Assembly: GCF_003337485.1 (NCBI RefSeq)
Contig: NZ_QPJJ01000019.1
Span: forward strand, 1-60,384
Direction of reading: 5' to 3'
DNA: 60,384 bases
DNA from: Saliterribacillus persicus
GTDB lineage: Bacteria > Bacillota > Bacilli > Bacillales > Amphibacillaceae
Made by a program: the position numbers and the translations under genes. Positions 40,210 through 49,094 of the stretch are shown in pieces. Under the pieces are notes generated by a model. It did not search any database, was not told where the DNA came from, and was given only the letters and a program-made list of their open reading frames with translations. Position 1 is the first letter of the stretch; every line of letters begins with the position of its first letter.

Positions 40210-41305
40210 TCATGAATTCTACATGGATTTAGCTATACAAAATGCAAAAGCAATGAAAGGACAGACAGATCCGAATCCTTTAGTTGGGTCTGTAATTGTT
40301 AATGAGAATAGAGTTGTAGGAATTGGTACACATTTAAAGGCTGGGGAACCTCACGCTGAAATTCATGCACTACGTATGGCGGGAGAAAAAGCTAGAGGTG
40401 GCACTATCTATGTCACGCTTGAGCCTTGTTCACATCATGGTAGAACAGGTCCGTGCGCTGTTGCAATTCGAGATGCAGGATTAAAAAGAGTGGTTATTGC
40501 AACCTTAGACCCTAATCCAGTTGTATCAGGAAATGGTGTTAAAATACTGGAAGATGCAGGAATCGAAGTGATAGTTAACATTTGTGAAGACAAGTCGAGA
40601 CAGATGAATGAAGTTTTCAATAAGTTTATTTTTCAAAGAAAGCCTTTTGTTACATTAAAGGCAGGCATTACCCTAGATGGTAAAATTGCAACTCATTCTT
40701 TAGATAGTAAATGGATCACTTCTGAAGAGGCTAGGTTAGATGTCCATCATTTAAGAAATCAAAATATGGCTATTCTGGTTGGGGTTAATACTGTGATTAA
40801 AGATGATCCGGAATTAACAGCTAGAATTCAAAATGGACGAAATCCGATTCGTATTATTCTAGATTCTAATTTGAGAATTCCTTTGCATTCTAAAGTAGTC
40901 GTAGATAAGCATGCTGAAACTTGGATTTTTACTAGTCAAAATGTTGATGTAAAAAAAGAGGAGAGACTTTTATCATATGGAATAAAAGTGGTTCGCACAA
41001 ATGACGCTAAACAGGTAAATTTAAAGGATGTAGTAGAAATATTAGGCGAAAATCTTATTTCATCGATACTAATTGAAGGAGGAGGTACTATAAATGCATC
41101 TTTTTTGAAAAATGGACTAATTGATAAAGTGATCTTGTACCTAGCCCCTAAATTAATTGGTGGGAAAGACGCACCTACCTTTTTGGAAGGATCAGGTATA
41201 GATAAAATGCGAGAAGCAGTTGAATTAATAGACTCAGAAATTATTAAAATCGGAAATGATTTTAGGCTAACTGGATATCCGATATATTCAAATGAGGAAG
41301 TATAA
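40202..41305 (+). CDS. ribD: Bifunctional pyrimidine deaminase/reductase RibD
   Basis: 367 residues: N-terminal deaminase (1-145) with zinc motif HAE (51-53), C76 and C85 (EPCSHHGRTGPCA), and a C-terminal reductase (about 148-365). Both domains look complete. It performs the second and third steps after RibA. Start: ATG 40202, overlapping the ribA stop, rather than GTG 40178. ribE/ribB and ribH are missing here, so this is not a full riboflavin operon. Confidence 0.88.
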   Translation: MTNHEFYMDLAIQNAKAMKGQTDPNPLVGSVIVNENRVVGIGTHLKAGEPHAEIHALRMAGEKARGGTIYVTLEPCSHHGRTGPCAVAIRDAGLKRVVIATLDPNPVVSGNGVKILEDAGIEVIVNICEDKSRQMNEVFNKFIFQRKPFVTLKAGITLDGKIATHSLDSKWITSEEARLDVHHLRNQNMAILVGVNTVIKDDPELTARIQNGRNPIRIILDSNLRIPLHSKVVVDKHAETWIFTSQNVDVKKEERLLSYGIKVVRTNDAKQVNLKDVVEILGENLISSILIEGGGTINASFLKNGLIDKVILYLAPKLIGGKDAPTFLEGSGIDKMREAVELIDSEIIKIGNDFRLTGYPIYSNEEV

Positions 41306-41543
41306 ATTGAGATTTGGATTTAACATATGGTGATATGTTGATAAACTAAAGAGATATTCTTTTCATTAGCTAAATAACCTTACCATGTATGTCCTTAATA
41401 TAATTGTAGGCGGAAAAAAGCAAAGTATTAAAAATGTCAGTTTCTGCATATGTTTTTATCAATATTGAGTGTTTATTTCGAAGAAGAACAATTAACCAAA
41501 CAAAGTGTATATCTATGAGTAGGACTTCACTATTCAATCGAAA

Positions 41544-41899
41544 ATGATATTGTAAAAATGCCGCGATTGCGAGAAAACAATAAGCTTAACTGGTCGATAA
41601 AAAAGGGGGAAGGCTTTCTCATTTAAAACCTTTTTCTTTACTCTGTAGTATACTCGTTAATATCAAGTGGTATAATTTTTGACAATTGCTTATATAAAAC
41701 ATGGCAGATATGATATCGTATTTTAGTTGAAAACAGTATAGCAAATTGCTAACATTTTGCTAACGCAATCTCATGAAGAACGGTAAATTCAAGTTAAAGA
41801 TGTTACAATTCAGATTCTAAAAAACCTTAATATACCGCACTTTTAGCATATATCGTTAAAGATATTACACACTCTCACCTTATGGGCGGCATGATGTAA
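41544..41899 (+). repeat. Junction site S3: long direct repeat ending in the groEL tail
   Basis: About 356 bases that repeat, at roughly 80-85 percent by eye, at 50588-50944. Landmarks in order: ATGATATTG, AAAAAGGGGGAAGGCTTTC, AGTGGTATAATT, CATGGCAGATATGATA, paired TGCTAAC (41747-41753, 41758-41764), AACGCAATCTCATGAA, TTAAAGATATTACACACTC, and finally GGGCGGCATGATGTAA (41884-41899). Upstream 41306-41543 shows nothing else. Confidence 0.85.
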
Positions 41900-41998
41900 A
41901 GTTTCCCTTTACTCCCTTGTATAAAAGGTTTTCAATGCTATACAAGGTTGCTTAGTGTCCGTAAAAGTGACCTATATGAATTAATACGGCTTTAAGAT

Positions 41999-42044
41999 AG
42001 AGGTTTCCATTAAGTTAACAAAACTTGGTGGGAGCCTCTTTTTT
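41999..42044 (+). terminator. Terminator after junction S3
   Basis: AGAGGTTTCC pairs imperfectly with GGGAGCCTCT, followed by TTTTTT. A related AGGCTTC/GAAGCCT terminator follows junction S4, and a similar one follows S5. Confidence 0.7.
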
Positions 42045-42179
42045 ACATTTATGTAGATATACAATTTATGGAATGCAATGGTTGAAGAAAATAGTCGAAA
42101 GAAGTAAAGTGTATATTAGGAATATTCTATAATTTATGGAAAACATTTAATAGACTGGGATTTTTAAAGGAGGGGTCTA

Positions 42180-42827
42180 ATGACTAAAATAGGGCGTAAT
42201 GATAAATGTCCATGTGGGAGTGGAAAGAAACACAAAAAGTGTTGTGTTATTAGGAGTAATAAATCGAACCAATTTGAACAATGGAAAATAAATGCTTCAC
42301 AGATTTTAACTGAGTATCCACATAATGATTTAGTACATACAATCTTTTTTAAGACTTTGGACTTTATTGAGAGAAAAAACTGGGCTGGAGCATGCCATGC
42401 TGTATCTGCAATTCAATATGTGCTTTTAACCGAAGCAGGTTTAAAACCACGTCTTTGCGTGGGAGAAGTTGAATGTAATATCGGTTTTTTTGATCATTCA
42501 TGGATAGAAATAAATGGAAAAGTATTTGATGTGGCCATATATAAAAACTTAGATAACGCAATGGCATTTCCACCTGTTATCAATGGATATGATATTAGCA
42601 CAATGAAAGAGACAGAAAGTATATATGGAGCAAAATCAGGAAAAGGATTTGATTACAATGCTCAAACCCTAATACACACCCCATTTAATATATACATGAG
42701 TGGATTTCCAGACTATAGAAATGGCTTATGGGGAATTGTAAAAGATTTAAGTAACGAATGCTCTTTGAATATTGATATAGACAAGAGAAAAGAGTCATAC
42801 TCGAATACCGAATGGCTTGTAAAATAA
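42180..42827 (+). CDS. SEC-C zinc motif plus transglutaminase-like cysteine protease domain
   Basis: 215 residues. The N-terminus (1-22) is a SEC-C motif with CPCGSGKKHKKCC (C10, C12, C21, C22). The rest looks like a transglutaminase/papain-like fold with C72 (WAGACHAVS), H106 (FFDHSWIEI) and D117 (VFDVAIY) in order, a possible catalytic triad. ATG after AAAGGAGG. It is the first gene after junction S3 and is 110 bases before the Gabija-like pair, so it could be an accessory of that system. The function is unknown; the domain reading is from motif order. Confidence 0.68.
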   Translation: MTKIGRNDKCPCGSGKKHKKCCVIRSNKSNQFEQWKINASQILTEYPHNDLVHTIFFKTLDFIERKNWAGACHAVSAIQYVLLTEAGLKPRLCVGEVECNIGFFDHSWIEINGKVFDVAIYKNLDNAMAFPPVINGYDISTMKETESIYGAKSGKGFDYNAQTLIHTPFNIYMSGFPDYRNGLWGIVKDLSNECSLNIDIDKRKESYSNTEWLVK

Positions 42828-42937
42828 TTTCTAGATAGGCAACTTTATATAACGAATTTTAGCAGGTATCTATGAAAGATTTTGAGAGCACAGGTATATG
42901 CTTTTAACAAATATTAAAAAAAGAGGAGCTAAGGATT

Positions 42938-45175
42938 GTGAAACTTGAATTCTCTGATATACAAAATTTCCGAAAGCTGAAATCATGTCGAGTAGAATTT
43001 TCTGAAAAAGAGACAGTAATTGTGGGGGCGAATAATAGTGGAAAAACTTCCGCAATGAATGCATTGATGATGTTTCTCAAGAGGCCTCGGTGGGGTGATC
43101 TTTCCACTACCGACTTTACCCTGTCTAATTGGAAGGAAATAAATGAAATTGCTGATAATTGGGTTAAAAACGAAAATGTTGATGATCTGGATCTAAGTGA
43201 AGAAAAGTGGTATAAACAAGTACCTTATGTAGATGTTTGGCTACAAGTGGATGATACTGAAGTCCATTATGTTAGTCATTTAATTCCTTCACTTAACTGG
43301 GAAGGGGGAAGGCTTGGTGTCCGCTTAATATTTGGACCTAAGAATGTTGAGGAACTTTACAACTCTTATAAGTTAGCATTTAATACAGCAAATAAAACAA
43401 GTGAATCAGTGAAGAGTGGCAAATCACTAAAATTATGGCCTGAATCGATGCATGATTACCTTGTTAGGGAATTACATAGTCATTTTCATGTAAAGGCTTA
43501 CATTCTTGATCCGTCAAAATCTGATGAAGAAGTTCCGCAGAACCTTCCAGATAACTCTGAACCTCTAGATGCGGATCCTTTTGCAGGTCTGTTCAAAATT
43601 GATATTATTAATGCCCAAAGAGGATTTTCTGATCCGAACACAACAGAAGGTGGAGCAAATAATGACCGAAAGTTATCAACCCAATTAAGAACATATTTTG
43701 ATAAACACTTAAACCCAACGGAACTGCCTGATTCTAATGATCTCGATGCTTTATTGGCAATCGAAGATGCTAGATCAGCTTTTGATGAGAGGTTAAAAGA
43801 GAGCTTTAAGGCCTCCATTAGTGAGTTGGAGGGGTTGAATTATCCGGGTTTTAGTGATCCGCAGATACATATATCTAGTAGGGTGGACCCTTTGGATAGC
43901 TTAAATCATGACGCTGCAGTGCAGTTTAATGTGCTCCGAGATAATTCAGAGCAGAATAGCAATTCGTTATATCTACCCGAGAAATTTAATGGATTAGGAT
44001 ATCAAAACCTTATTTCAATGATTTTCAATTTGATACGCTTTCGAGATGAATGGATGAGAATTGGTAAAGCAAATAAGCGTATTGATAGTAGCGATGATTT
44101 TCTCGAGCCACTTCATATTGTAATGATAGAAGAGCCAGAAGCCCATCTCCACGCCCAGGTCCAACAGGTATTTATCAAAAAAGCTTACGAAGTATTGAGA
44201 AATCATCCCAACCTCGGAGATGAATCTAACTTATCCACCCAATTAATTATAAGCACCCATTCAAGTCATATTGCGTATGAAATTGACTTTGTGAGCTTGA
44301 GGTATTTTAAAAGAATTCCTGCAGAACTCACCAATGATATTCCTTGTGCAGAAGTTGTAAACCTATCAAATACCTTTGGTGATGATTCAGTTACTACTAA
44401 ATTTGCAATTCGTTATCTAAAAACCACACATTGTGATCTTTTCTTTGCTGATGCAGTTATTTTAGTTGAAGGTCCAGCCGAACGGATGTTAGTTCCACAC
44501 TTCATTCAAAGCAACTTTACTGTATTGGATCGAAGTTACATTTCATTACTAGAGATTGGTGGAAGTCATGCGCATCGACTTAAGCCTTTAATAGAATCGC
44601 TTGGAATTTTGACACTTGTAATTACTGACTTAGATTCAATAAAGAAGGATTCAGCAGAGAAGGTACGTCCAGAAAAAGGAAAAGGGTATAGGACTAGTAA
44701 CGACACAATTAAGTCTTGGGTTCCAGAAGAGAGTAAATTAGATAATGTATTAGCAGTAGATTTTAAAGATAAGACTAAGGACAATCTTGTCAGGGTTGCT
44801 TACCAACATGAAATTGATGTGACATATTCGGGCACCGATTCAAAAGTTATCCCATATACTTTTGAAGATGCATTAGTTTTAAGTAATATTTCATTGTTTA
44901 AGAGTAAAACGTCTGCCACGGGATTAATAAAAAAGTTGGCAGATTCTGTGAATAAATCAACAATCTTTGACTCATGCCAAGAAATGTTTAGTGCTTTAGG
45001 TAAAAACAGCAAAAAAGCAGAAATGGCATTGGAATTACTTTATACTACTGAACCAAATGAACTAGCCCCCCCAAAATATATAGCGGAAGGTTTAGAGTGG
45101 CTTGAAGAAGAGCTGAAAAATAAACATAAAGATTATGTTACTCAAAAAACAGAGATGGAGGTCCCATATGAGTAA
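42938..45175 (+). CDS. GajA-like OLD-family ATPase/TOPRIM nuclease
   Basis: 745 residues. The N-terminal ABC-type ATPase has Walker A GANNSGKTS (30-38) and signature/Walker B IVMIEEPEAHLHAQ near 396-409. The C-terminal TOPRIM domain has ILVEGPAERML (about 508-518) and ITDLDS (about 561). It is an OLD class 2 enzyme, a DNA-nicking nuclease inhibited by ATP in Gabija, next to a UvrD-like helicase as in class 2 pairs. It is clearly longer than the usual GajA (about 580), mostly in the N-terminal half. GTG start after AGAGGAG. The stop overlaps the helicase start. Confidence 0.85.
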   Translation: MKLEFSDIQNFRKLKSCRVEFSEKETVIVGANNSGKTSAMNALMMFLKRPRWGDLSTTDFTLSNWKEINEIADNWVKNENVDDLDLSEEKWYKQVPYVDVWLQVDDTEVHYVSHLIPSLNWEGGRLGVRLIFGPKNVEELYNSYKLAFNTANKTSESVKSGKSLKLWPESMHDYLVRELHSHFHVKAYILDPSKSDEEVPQNLPDNSEPLDADPFAGLFKIDIINAQRGFSDPNTTEGGANNDRKLSTQLRTYFDKHLNPTELPDSNDLDALLAIEDARSAFDERLKESFKASISELEGLNYPGFSDPQIHISSRVDPLDSLNHDAAVQFNVLRDNSEQNSNSLYLPEKFNGLGYQNLISMIFNLIRFRDEWMRIGKANKRIDSSDDFLEPLHIVMIEEPEAHLHAQVQQVFIKKAYEVLRNHPNLGDESNLSTQLIISTHSSHIAYEIDFVSLRYFKRIPAELTNDIPCAEVVNLSNTFGDDSVTTKFAIRYLKTTHCDLFFADAVILVEGPAERMLVPHFIQSNFTVLDRSYISLLEIGGSHAHRLKPLIESLGILTLVITDLDSIKKDSAEKVRPEKGKGYRTSNDTIKSWVPEESKLDNVLAVDFKDKTKDNLVRVAYQHEIDVTYSGTDSKVIPYTFEDALVLSNISLFKSKTSATGLIKKLADSVNKSTIFDSCQEMFSALGKNSKKAEMALELLYTTEPNELAPPKYIAEGLEWLEEELKNKHKDYVTQKTEMEVPYE

Positions 45176-47042
45176 TAATATTACTGTGGACGAAGAAATT
45201 TTCGGGTGTATGAACTTGGATAACCCAAAAAGTTTTTTCCTTTTTGCTGGTGCGGGTTCAGGTAAAACTAGAAGCTTGGTCGAGGTATTAAAAAAATTCC
45301 GAAAAGGGAATATAGATCAGTTAAGACGAAATGCTCAAAAAGTTGCAATCATAACCTATACAAATGTGGCTTGTGATGAGATTAAAAGGCGTCTTGAATT
45401 TGACTCTGCTTTCCAGGTTTCCACTATTCATAGTTTTGCTTGGGGACTCATAAAACCTTATACAAATGATATTAAAGAATGGCTAAGAGAAGGTTTAAAA
45501 TTAGAAGTGAAAGAACTTATTGAAAAGCAGGATAAAGCGAAGAGCACAAGCACCAAGACATACGCGGATAGGGCCAGTAAAATTGATTCTAAAACAAAGA
45601 GAATTAAATCTTTGGACAGCATCAGAAAGTTTACCTACAATCCCAATGGAGATAATACTGGAACTAGTTGCTTGAATCATTCAGAGGTAATTAACATTGC
45701 CGGTGAATTTATTAATAATCAATCTCTCTTACAAAGTGTACTTGTGAGAAAGTATCCAATATTACTTATTGATGAGAGTCAGGACACAAAGAAAGAATTG
45801 GTAGACGCATTTTTTGAGGTTCAGAAAAACAAATCAGGCTGTTTTACTCTTGGCATGTTTGGGGATTCAATGCAACGAATTTATACTGATGGGAAAATTG
45901 ATTTAGATCAAAACATCCCTGATACTTGGGCAAAACCCGCAAAAACAATCAATTATAGATGTCCTAAAAGAATCACCGCTCTCATAAATAAAATTAGGTC
46001 TAGTGTAGACGGTCAAGAGCAAATACCAAACAAAGATTATGAAGGAAATGTTCGACTTTTTGTCGTAGATGCAAGAAATCAGATTGATAAGAACGACATT
46101 GAATCTGAGATTTCTAATCATATGGCTGAATTGTCAGGTGATAATAATTGGAATAGCTCTCAAGCTGATGTAAAAGTGTTAACTCTGGAACATCATATGG
46201 CTGCAAGAAGAGGTGGCTTTTCTGCATTTTTTGCCCCATTGTATGCTGAAAGTAAATTAAAGACTGGTCTATTAGATGGGACTTTACAAGGTGTATCTTT
46301 ATTCGCTAATCAAATACTTCCCTTGATAAAAGCCAGACAATCACGCGATGACTTTGCAGTTGCCAGAATAGCTCGAAAGTATTCACCACTTTTGAGAAAA
46401 GAAGCTTTACAAAGTAGTTCGAATTCTATTCAAAAGATAAGCGAAACTCGCAAAGCGGTGGATTCTCTCTTTTCTCTTTGGTCTAATAACAGTAATCCTT
46501 CCTTGAATCATATTTTAAGAGAGGTATATCGAAGTGGATTATTTCAAGTCCCTGAGGCATTAATACCAATAGCAAAACGGCTAAGTGATAATACGGATAT
46601 GACCGTTAAAGAATCTCAGGAGGAATCAACAGACAGAGATAGTATAATAGATGCTTGGGATGGAGCCTTAGAATGCTCATTTAATGAATTTAAAAAGTAT
46701 GTTAAATATATAAATGATGAATCTCAATTTGGTACCCATCAAGGAATAAAGGGTCTGGAGTTTCCTCGTGTAATGGTGGTTTTGGATGATGAAGAGGCAA
46801 AGGGCTTTCTCTTTAGCTATGAAAAGCTCTTTGGAGCAAAAGCACCTTCAGAAACGGACGTAAAAAATAAAAGAGATGGAAAAGAAACAAGTATAGAACG
46901 TACTCGTCGCTTATTTTATGTAACATGCAGTAGAGCCGAAAAGGACTTGGCAATAGTAGCATACACAAAAGAACCCGAAAAAGTTAATGGTTATGCCGTT
47001 TCAGAGGGTTGGTTTGAGAAAGATGAGGTAATAACACGTTAA
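45168..47042 (+). CDS. GajB-like UvrD-family helicase
   Basis: 624 residues. SF1 motifs in order: Walker A AGAGSGKT (27-34), motif II LLIDESQDT (about 200-208), III MFGDSMQRIY, IV INYRCPKRI, V GTHQGIKGLEF, VI RRLFYVTCSRAEKDL. Start: ATG 45168, overlapping the nuclease stop by 8 bases; the ATG at 45135 lacks a ribosome site. In Gabija, GajB and GajA form a complex that responds to nucleotide depletion during phage infection. GajB is usually about 500 residues, so this is a larger variant. Confidence 0.86.
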   Translation: MSNNITVDEEIFGCMNLDNPKSFFLFAGAGSGKTRSLVEVLKKFRKGNIDQLRRNAQKVAIITYTNVACDEIKRRLEFDSAFQVSTIHSFAWGLIKPYTNDIKEWLREGLKLEVKELIEKQDKAKSTSTKTYADRASKIDSKTKRIKSLDSIRKFTYNPNGDNTGTSCLNHSEVINIAGEFINNQSLLQSVLVRKYPILLIDESQDTKKELVDAFFEVQKNKSGCFTLGMFGDSMQRIYTDGKIDLDQNIPDTWAKPAKTINYRCPKRITALINKIRSSVDGQEQIPNKDYEGNVRLFVVDARNQIDKNDIESEISNHMAELSGDNNWNSSQADVKVLTLEHHMAARRGGFSAFFAPLYAESKLKTGLLDGTLQGVSLFANQILPLIKARQSRDDFAVARIARKYSPLLRKEALQSSSNSIQKISETRKAVDSLFSLWSNNSNPSLNHILREVYRSGLFQVPEALIPIAKRLSDNTDMTVKESQEESTDRDSIIDAWDGALECSFNEFKKYVKYINDESQFGTHQGIKGLEFPRVMVVLDDEEAKGFLFSYEKLFGAKAPSETDVKNKRDGKETSIERTRRLFYVTCSRAEKDLAIVAYTKEPEKVNGYAVSEGWFEKDEVITR

Positions 47043-47065
47043 TAAGGTGCCAAGCCCACGTTTTA

Positions 47066-47467
47066 GTAGATTTATTTAATTGTGAGATAATTGGTCACAG
47101 TGCAGGACCTCATAAAAGTGATGCCTTAGTTCAACGCGCCTTTGCATCCGTTTCTTACAAGCTTCACCATCTTGAATCGTTCTACACGGATAGAAGTAGT
47201 GAGTTTAAGAATCAACTTATTGATAAACATTAGAAACGTTTGGCATTGAGCGAAAAAGAAAGGTCTTATGACAATGCCTTTGCAGAAGCTACGTTTAAGA
47301 CCATCAAAACAGAGTTTGTCAAAGGCGCTTATTTCCCTAACCAACACGAACTTGACCTTGAACTTTTTGATTATGTTCATTGGTTCAATTATATTCGAAT
47401 TCAGGGAGCCCTAAATTATTTAACATCGACTGATTACAAGTTAACTGACCTTAAAAAGTTTGTTTGA
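47066..47467 (+). pseudogene. IS3-family (IS150-type) transposase remnant
   Basis: The frame reads VDLFNCEIIGHSAGPHKSDA, later TDRSSEFKNQLIDKH-stop, then RSYDNAFAEATFKTIKTEF and YVHWFNYIRIQGALNYL. These are blocks of the C-terminal integrase core of OrfB. The first Asp region and the start are missing and an internal stop is present. It marks past IS activity between the Gabija-like genes and the secreted-protein gene. No clear terminal inverted repeat pair is visible. Confidence 0.85.
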
Positions 47468-47556
47468 TTTAGTGTTGACATACCGTTCGGGGGTAACCAC
47501 CGGTGTGGACTTATTTAGGCTTACATATAAAAGAACACCTCACACATAAATAAAAT

Positions 47557-47601
47557 GCACCCTATAGAGAAGTGATTAAAAAAAATATCACTTTAGGGTG
47601 C
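47557..47601 (-). terminator. Terminator of the secreted-protein gene
   Basis: GCACCCTA and TAGGGTGC, with an inner AAGTGAT/ATCACTT, form a two-step stem. On the minus strand it is followed by ATTTTATTT. Confidence 0.85.
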
Positions 47602-47634
47602 AACTTAAGTAATTTATATCGTTATTTTTCTATA

Positions 47635-48441
47635 TTAATAATAATATTCATATTCTACAAGAGGATATGATCCGCCGGGGATTATAGTTGTTCTCCAAGA
47701 AGAGGTATAAGCCCAAGTTTGTGTTCTCTTCATTGCTGGTATAATAGTTCCATGATGGTATTTAAGGGAAATTCGTGAAGTAAAGTATACTTTAGGTAGA
47801 GCCATATCTAAAACTCCAGTCGCGATAAAACCTAAACCTCCTCCAAATCCTGCTCCTACATATCCACCAACGGCAGCACCAATTGAAGAACTTATTGCAG
47901 TAATAATTCCGCCATATGTCAGGTTAGCAACCGATGTAGAATATTTAGTAGTACGATGACGGTATGCAGTTAAGTCTGGTTCGCCGGGGTTGATTGGACC
48001 AGATGCACTTAATTGATTTTCTTTTAATAAGTTTTCTGATACTATAGGCTTACTATCATTGTATTGATTCAATTTCTCATTTTCAATGGTGGTTTTGCCA
48101 TTTTTTTTAGTTTCTAAGACTAAAGAGTTGGAATTTTTGTCTACAGTAGTAACCTTGTCGGAATTTTTGATGAATTTGCCACTTTCATCTTTTTCCAATA
48201 TTTCACTTTTTACAACTGTTTTTGAGTCATTCACCTGTTCAAAGGTTTCAATTACCTTATAAGAAACTCCATTTTCCTCATAAGTATACTCTGTACCTTC
48301 TTCATTTAAGTAATTAATATTAATATTTTTCTTCGAGTTACCTTCACCTTGTGTTGGATTATCATTTGCCAGTACACTGCTCGGTATAAGTGAAAATACC
48401 ATAACTAAGCAAAGAAAAGCTGCAACAATCTTTTTCTTCAT
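47635..48441 (-). CDS. Secreted glycine-zipper protein, bacteriocin-like
   Basis: 268 residues. A signal peptide (1-25, ending SSVLA) is followed by a charged repeat-poor region (30-140) and a short proline/glycine linker. Then comes a strongly hydrophobic, glycine-rich stretch (about 172-205: GGIITAISSSIGAAVGGYVG, then AGFGGGLGFIATG) and a Tyr/Trp-rich tail ending EYEYYY. Glycine zippers of this kind insert into membranes, so a pore-forming toxin is the leading guess. Start: the third Met (48441), since GAGGAGGAAG overlaps the earlier Met codons. Next to a membrane protein and a peptide-sensing regulator. No known family recognised. Confidence 0.7.
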   Translation of the reverse strand: MKKKIVAAFLCLVMVFSLIPSSVLANDNPTQGEGNSKKNININYLNEEGTEYTYEENGVSYKVIETFEQVNDSKTVVKSEILEKDESGKFIKNSDKVTTVDKNSNSLVLETKKNGKTTIENEKLNQYNDSKPIVSENLLKENQLSASGPINPGEPDLTAYRHRTTKYSTSVANLTYGGIITAISSSIGAAVGGYVGAGFGGGLGFIATGVLDMALPKVYFTSRISLKYHHGTIIPAMKRTQTWAYTSSWRTTIIPGGSYPLVEYEYYY

Positions 48442-48653
48442 CTTCATCTTCCTCCTCATTAATATAAAATTTATAGGTTATGTTAGCCTATAATTGAATA
48501 CTATCATATTCCCTTTTAAACAATTAGGGCTAAATTTAGTTCAATAATCTCCCTATTTTTTGAAAAAGTTTACAAAATTTACATTAATTTCATCGGTTTT
48601 TATGTTAATATTTGTTTAAGAGGAATAACTAATAGTTAAGGAGGCGATCTATT

Positions 48654-49040
48654 ATTACTGCTTTTTTTTGGTTCAAGCTTGTGATCATATTAATATTTTT
48701 AGTCAGTATAACAATACTTTTGCGAGTATCTATTCGTAAATTGCTGAAAATAAAAAAAACAGATAGAAACGAATATCCGAGAAGATTAAGTGAATGGACT
48801 TATTTTGGGATAGTTACTATTATTATTTTATTTTACGTTGTTCTTAGCTTTATTGAATCGCAATTGTATAGAAGCATGACTATTTATATAAGCATTGGTA
48901 TTCTGTTTTTGTTCATTTCTATTATGCAGTGGATATTTATTAAAGAAAAACGAGAGCATTTATTATCATTACTTACTGGCATCGTTCTTATTGGATTAGC
49001 AATACTAACGACTTATATAATAATTCCTGCATTTTTTTAA
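48654..49040 (+). CDS. Small multi-span membrane protein, possible immunity factor
   Basis: About 128 residues with four hydrophobic segments. The first conventional start, GTG 48681, is 36 bases from the good AAGGAGG site (48638-48644). In frame from that site the first codons are ATT 48651 and ATT 48654, and the frame is open through FFWFKLVIILIFLVS, so a rare ATT start is likely. It is divergent from the glycine-zipper gene and just before the RNPP regulator. A membrane immunity role is a guess from position; no family recognised. Confidence 0.55.
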   Translation: MTAFFWFKLVIILIFLVSITILLRVSIRKLLKIKKTDRNEYPRRLSEWTYFGIVTIIILFYVVLSFIESQLYRSMTIYISIGILFLFISIMQWIFIKEKREHLLSLLTGIVLIGLAILTTYIIIPAFF

Positions 49041-49094
49041 TTCAAATATAACCTGATTTGACTAACAAAATTGCCAGGTTCGAGGAGGGATTCT

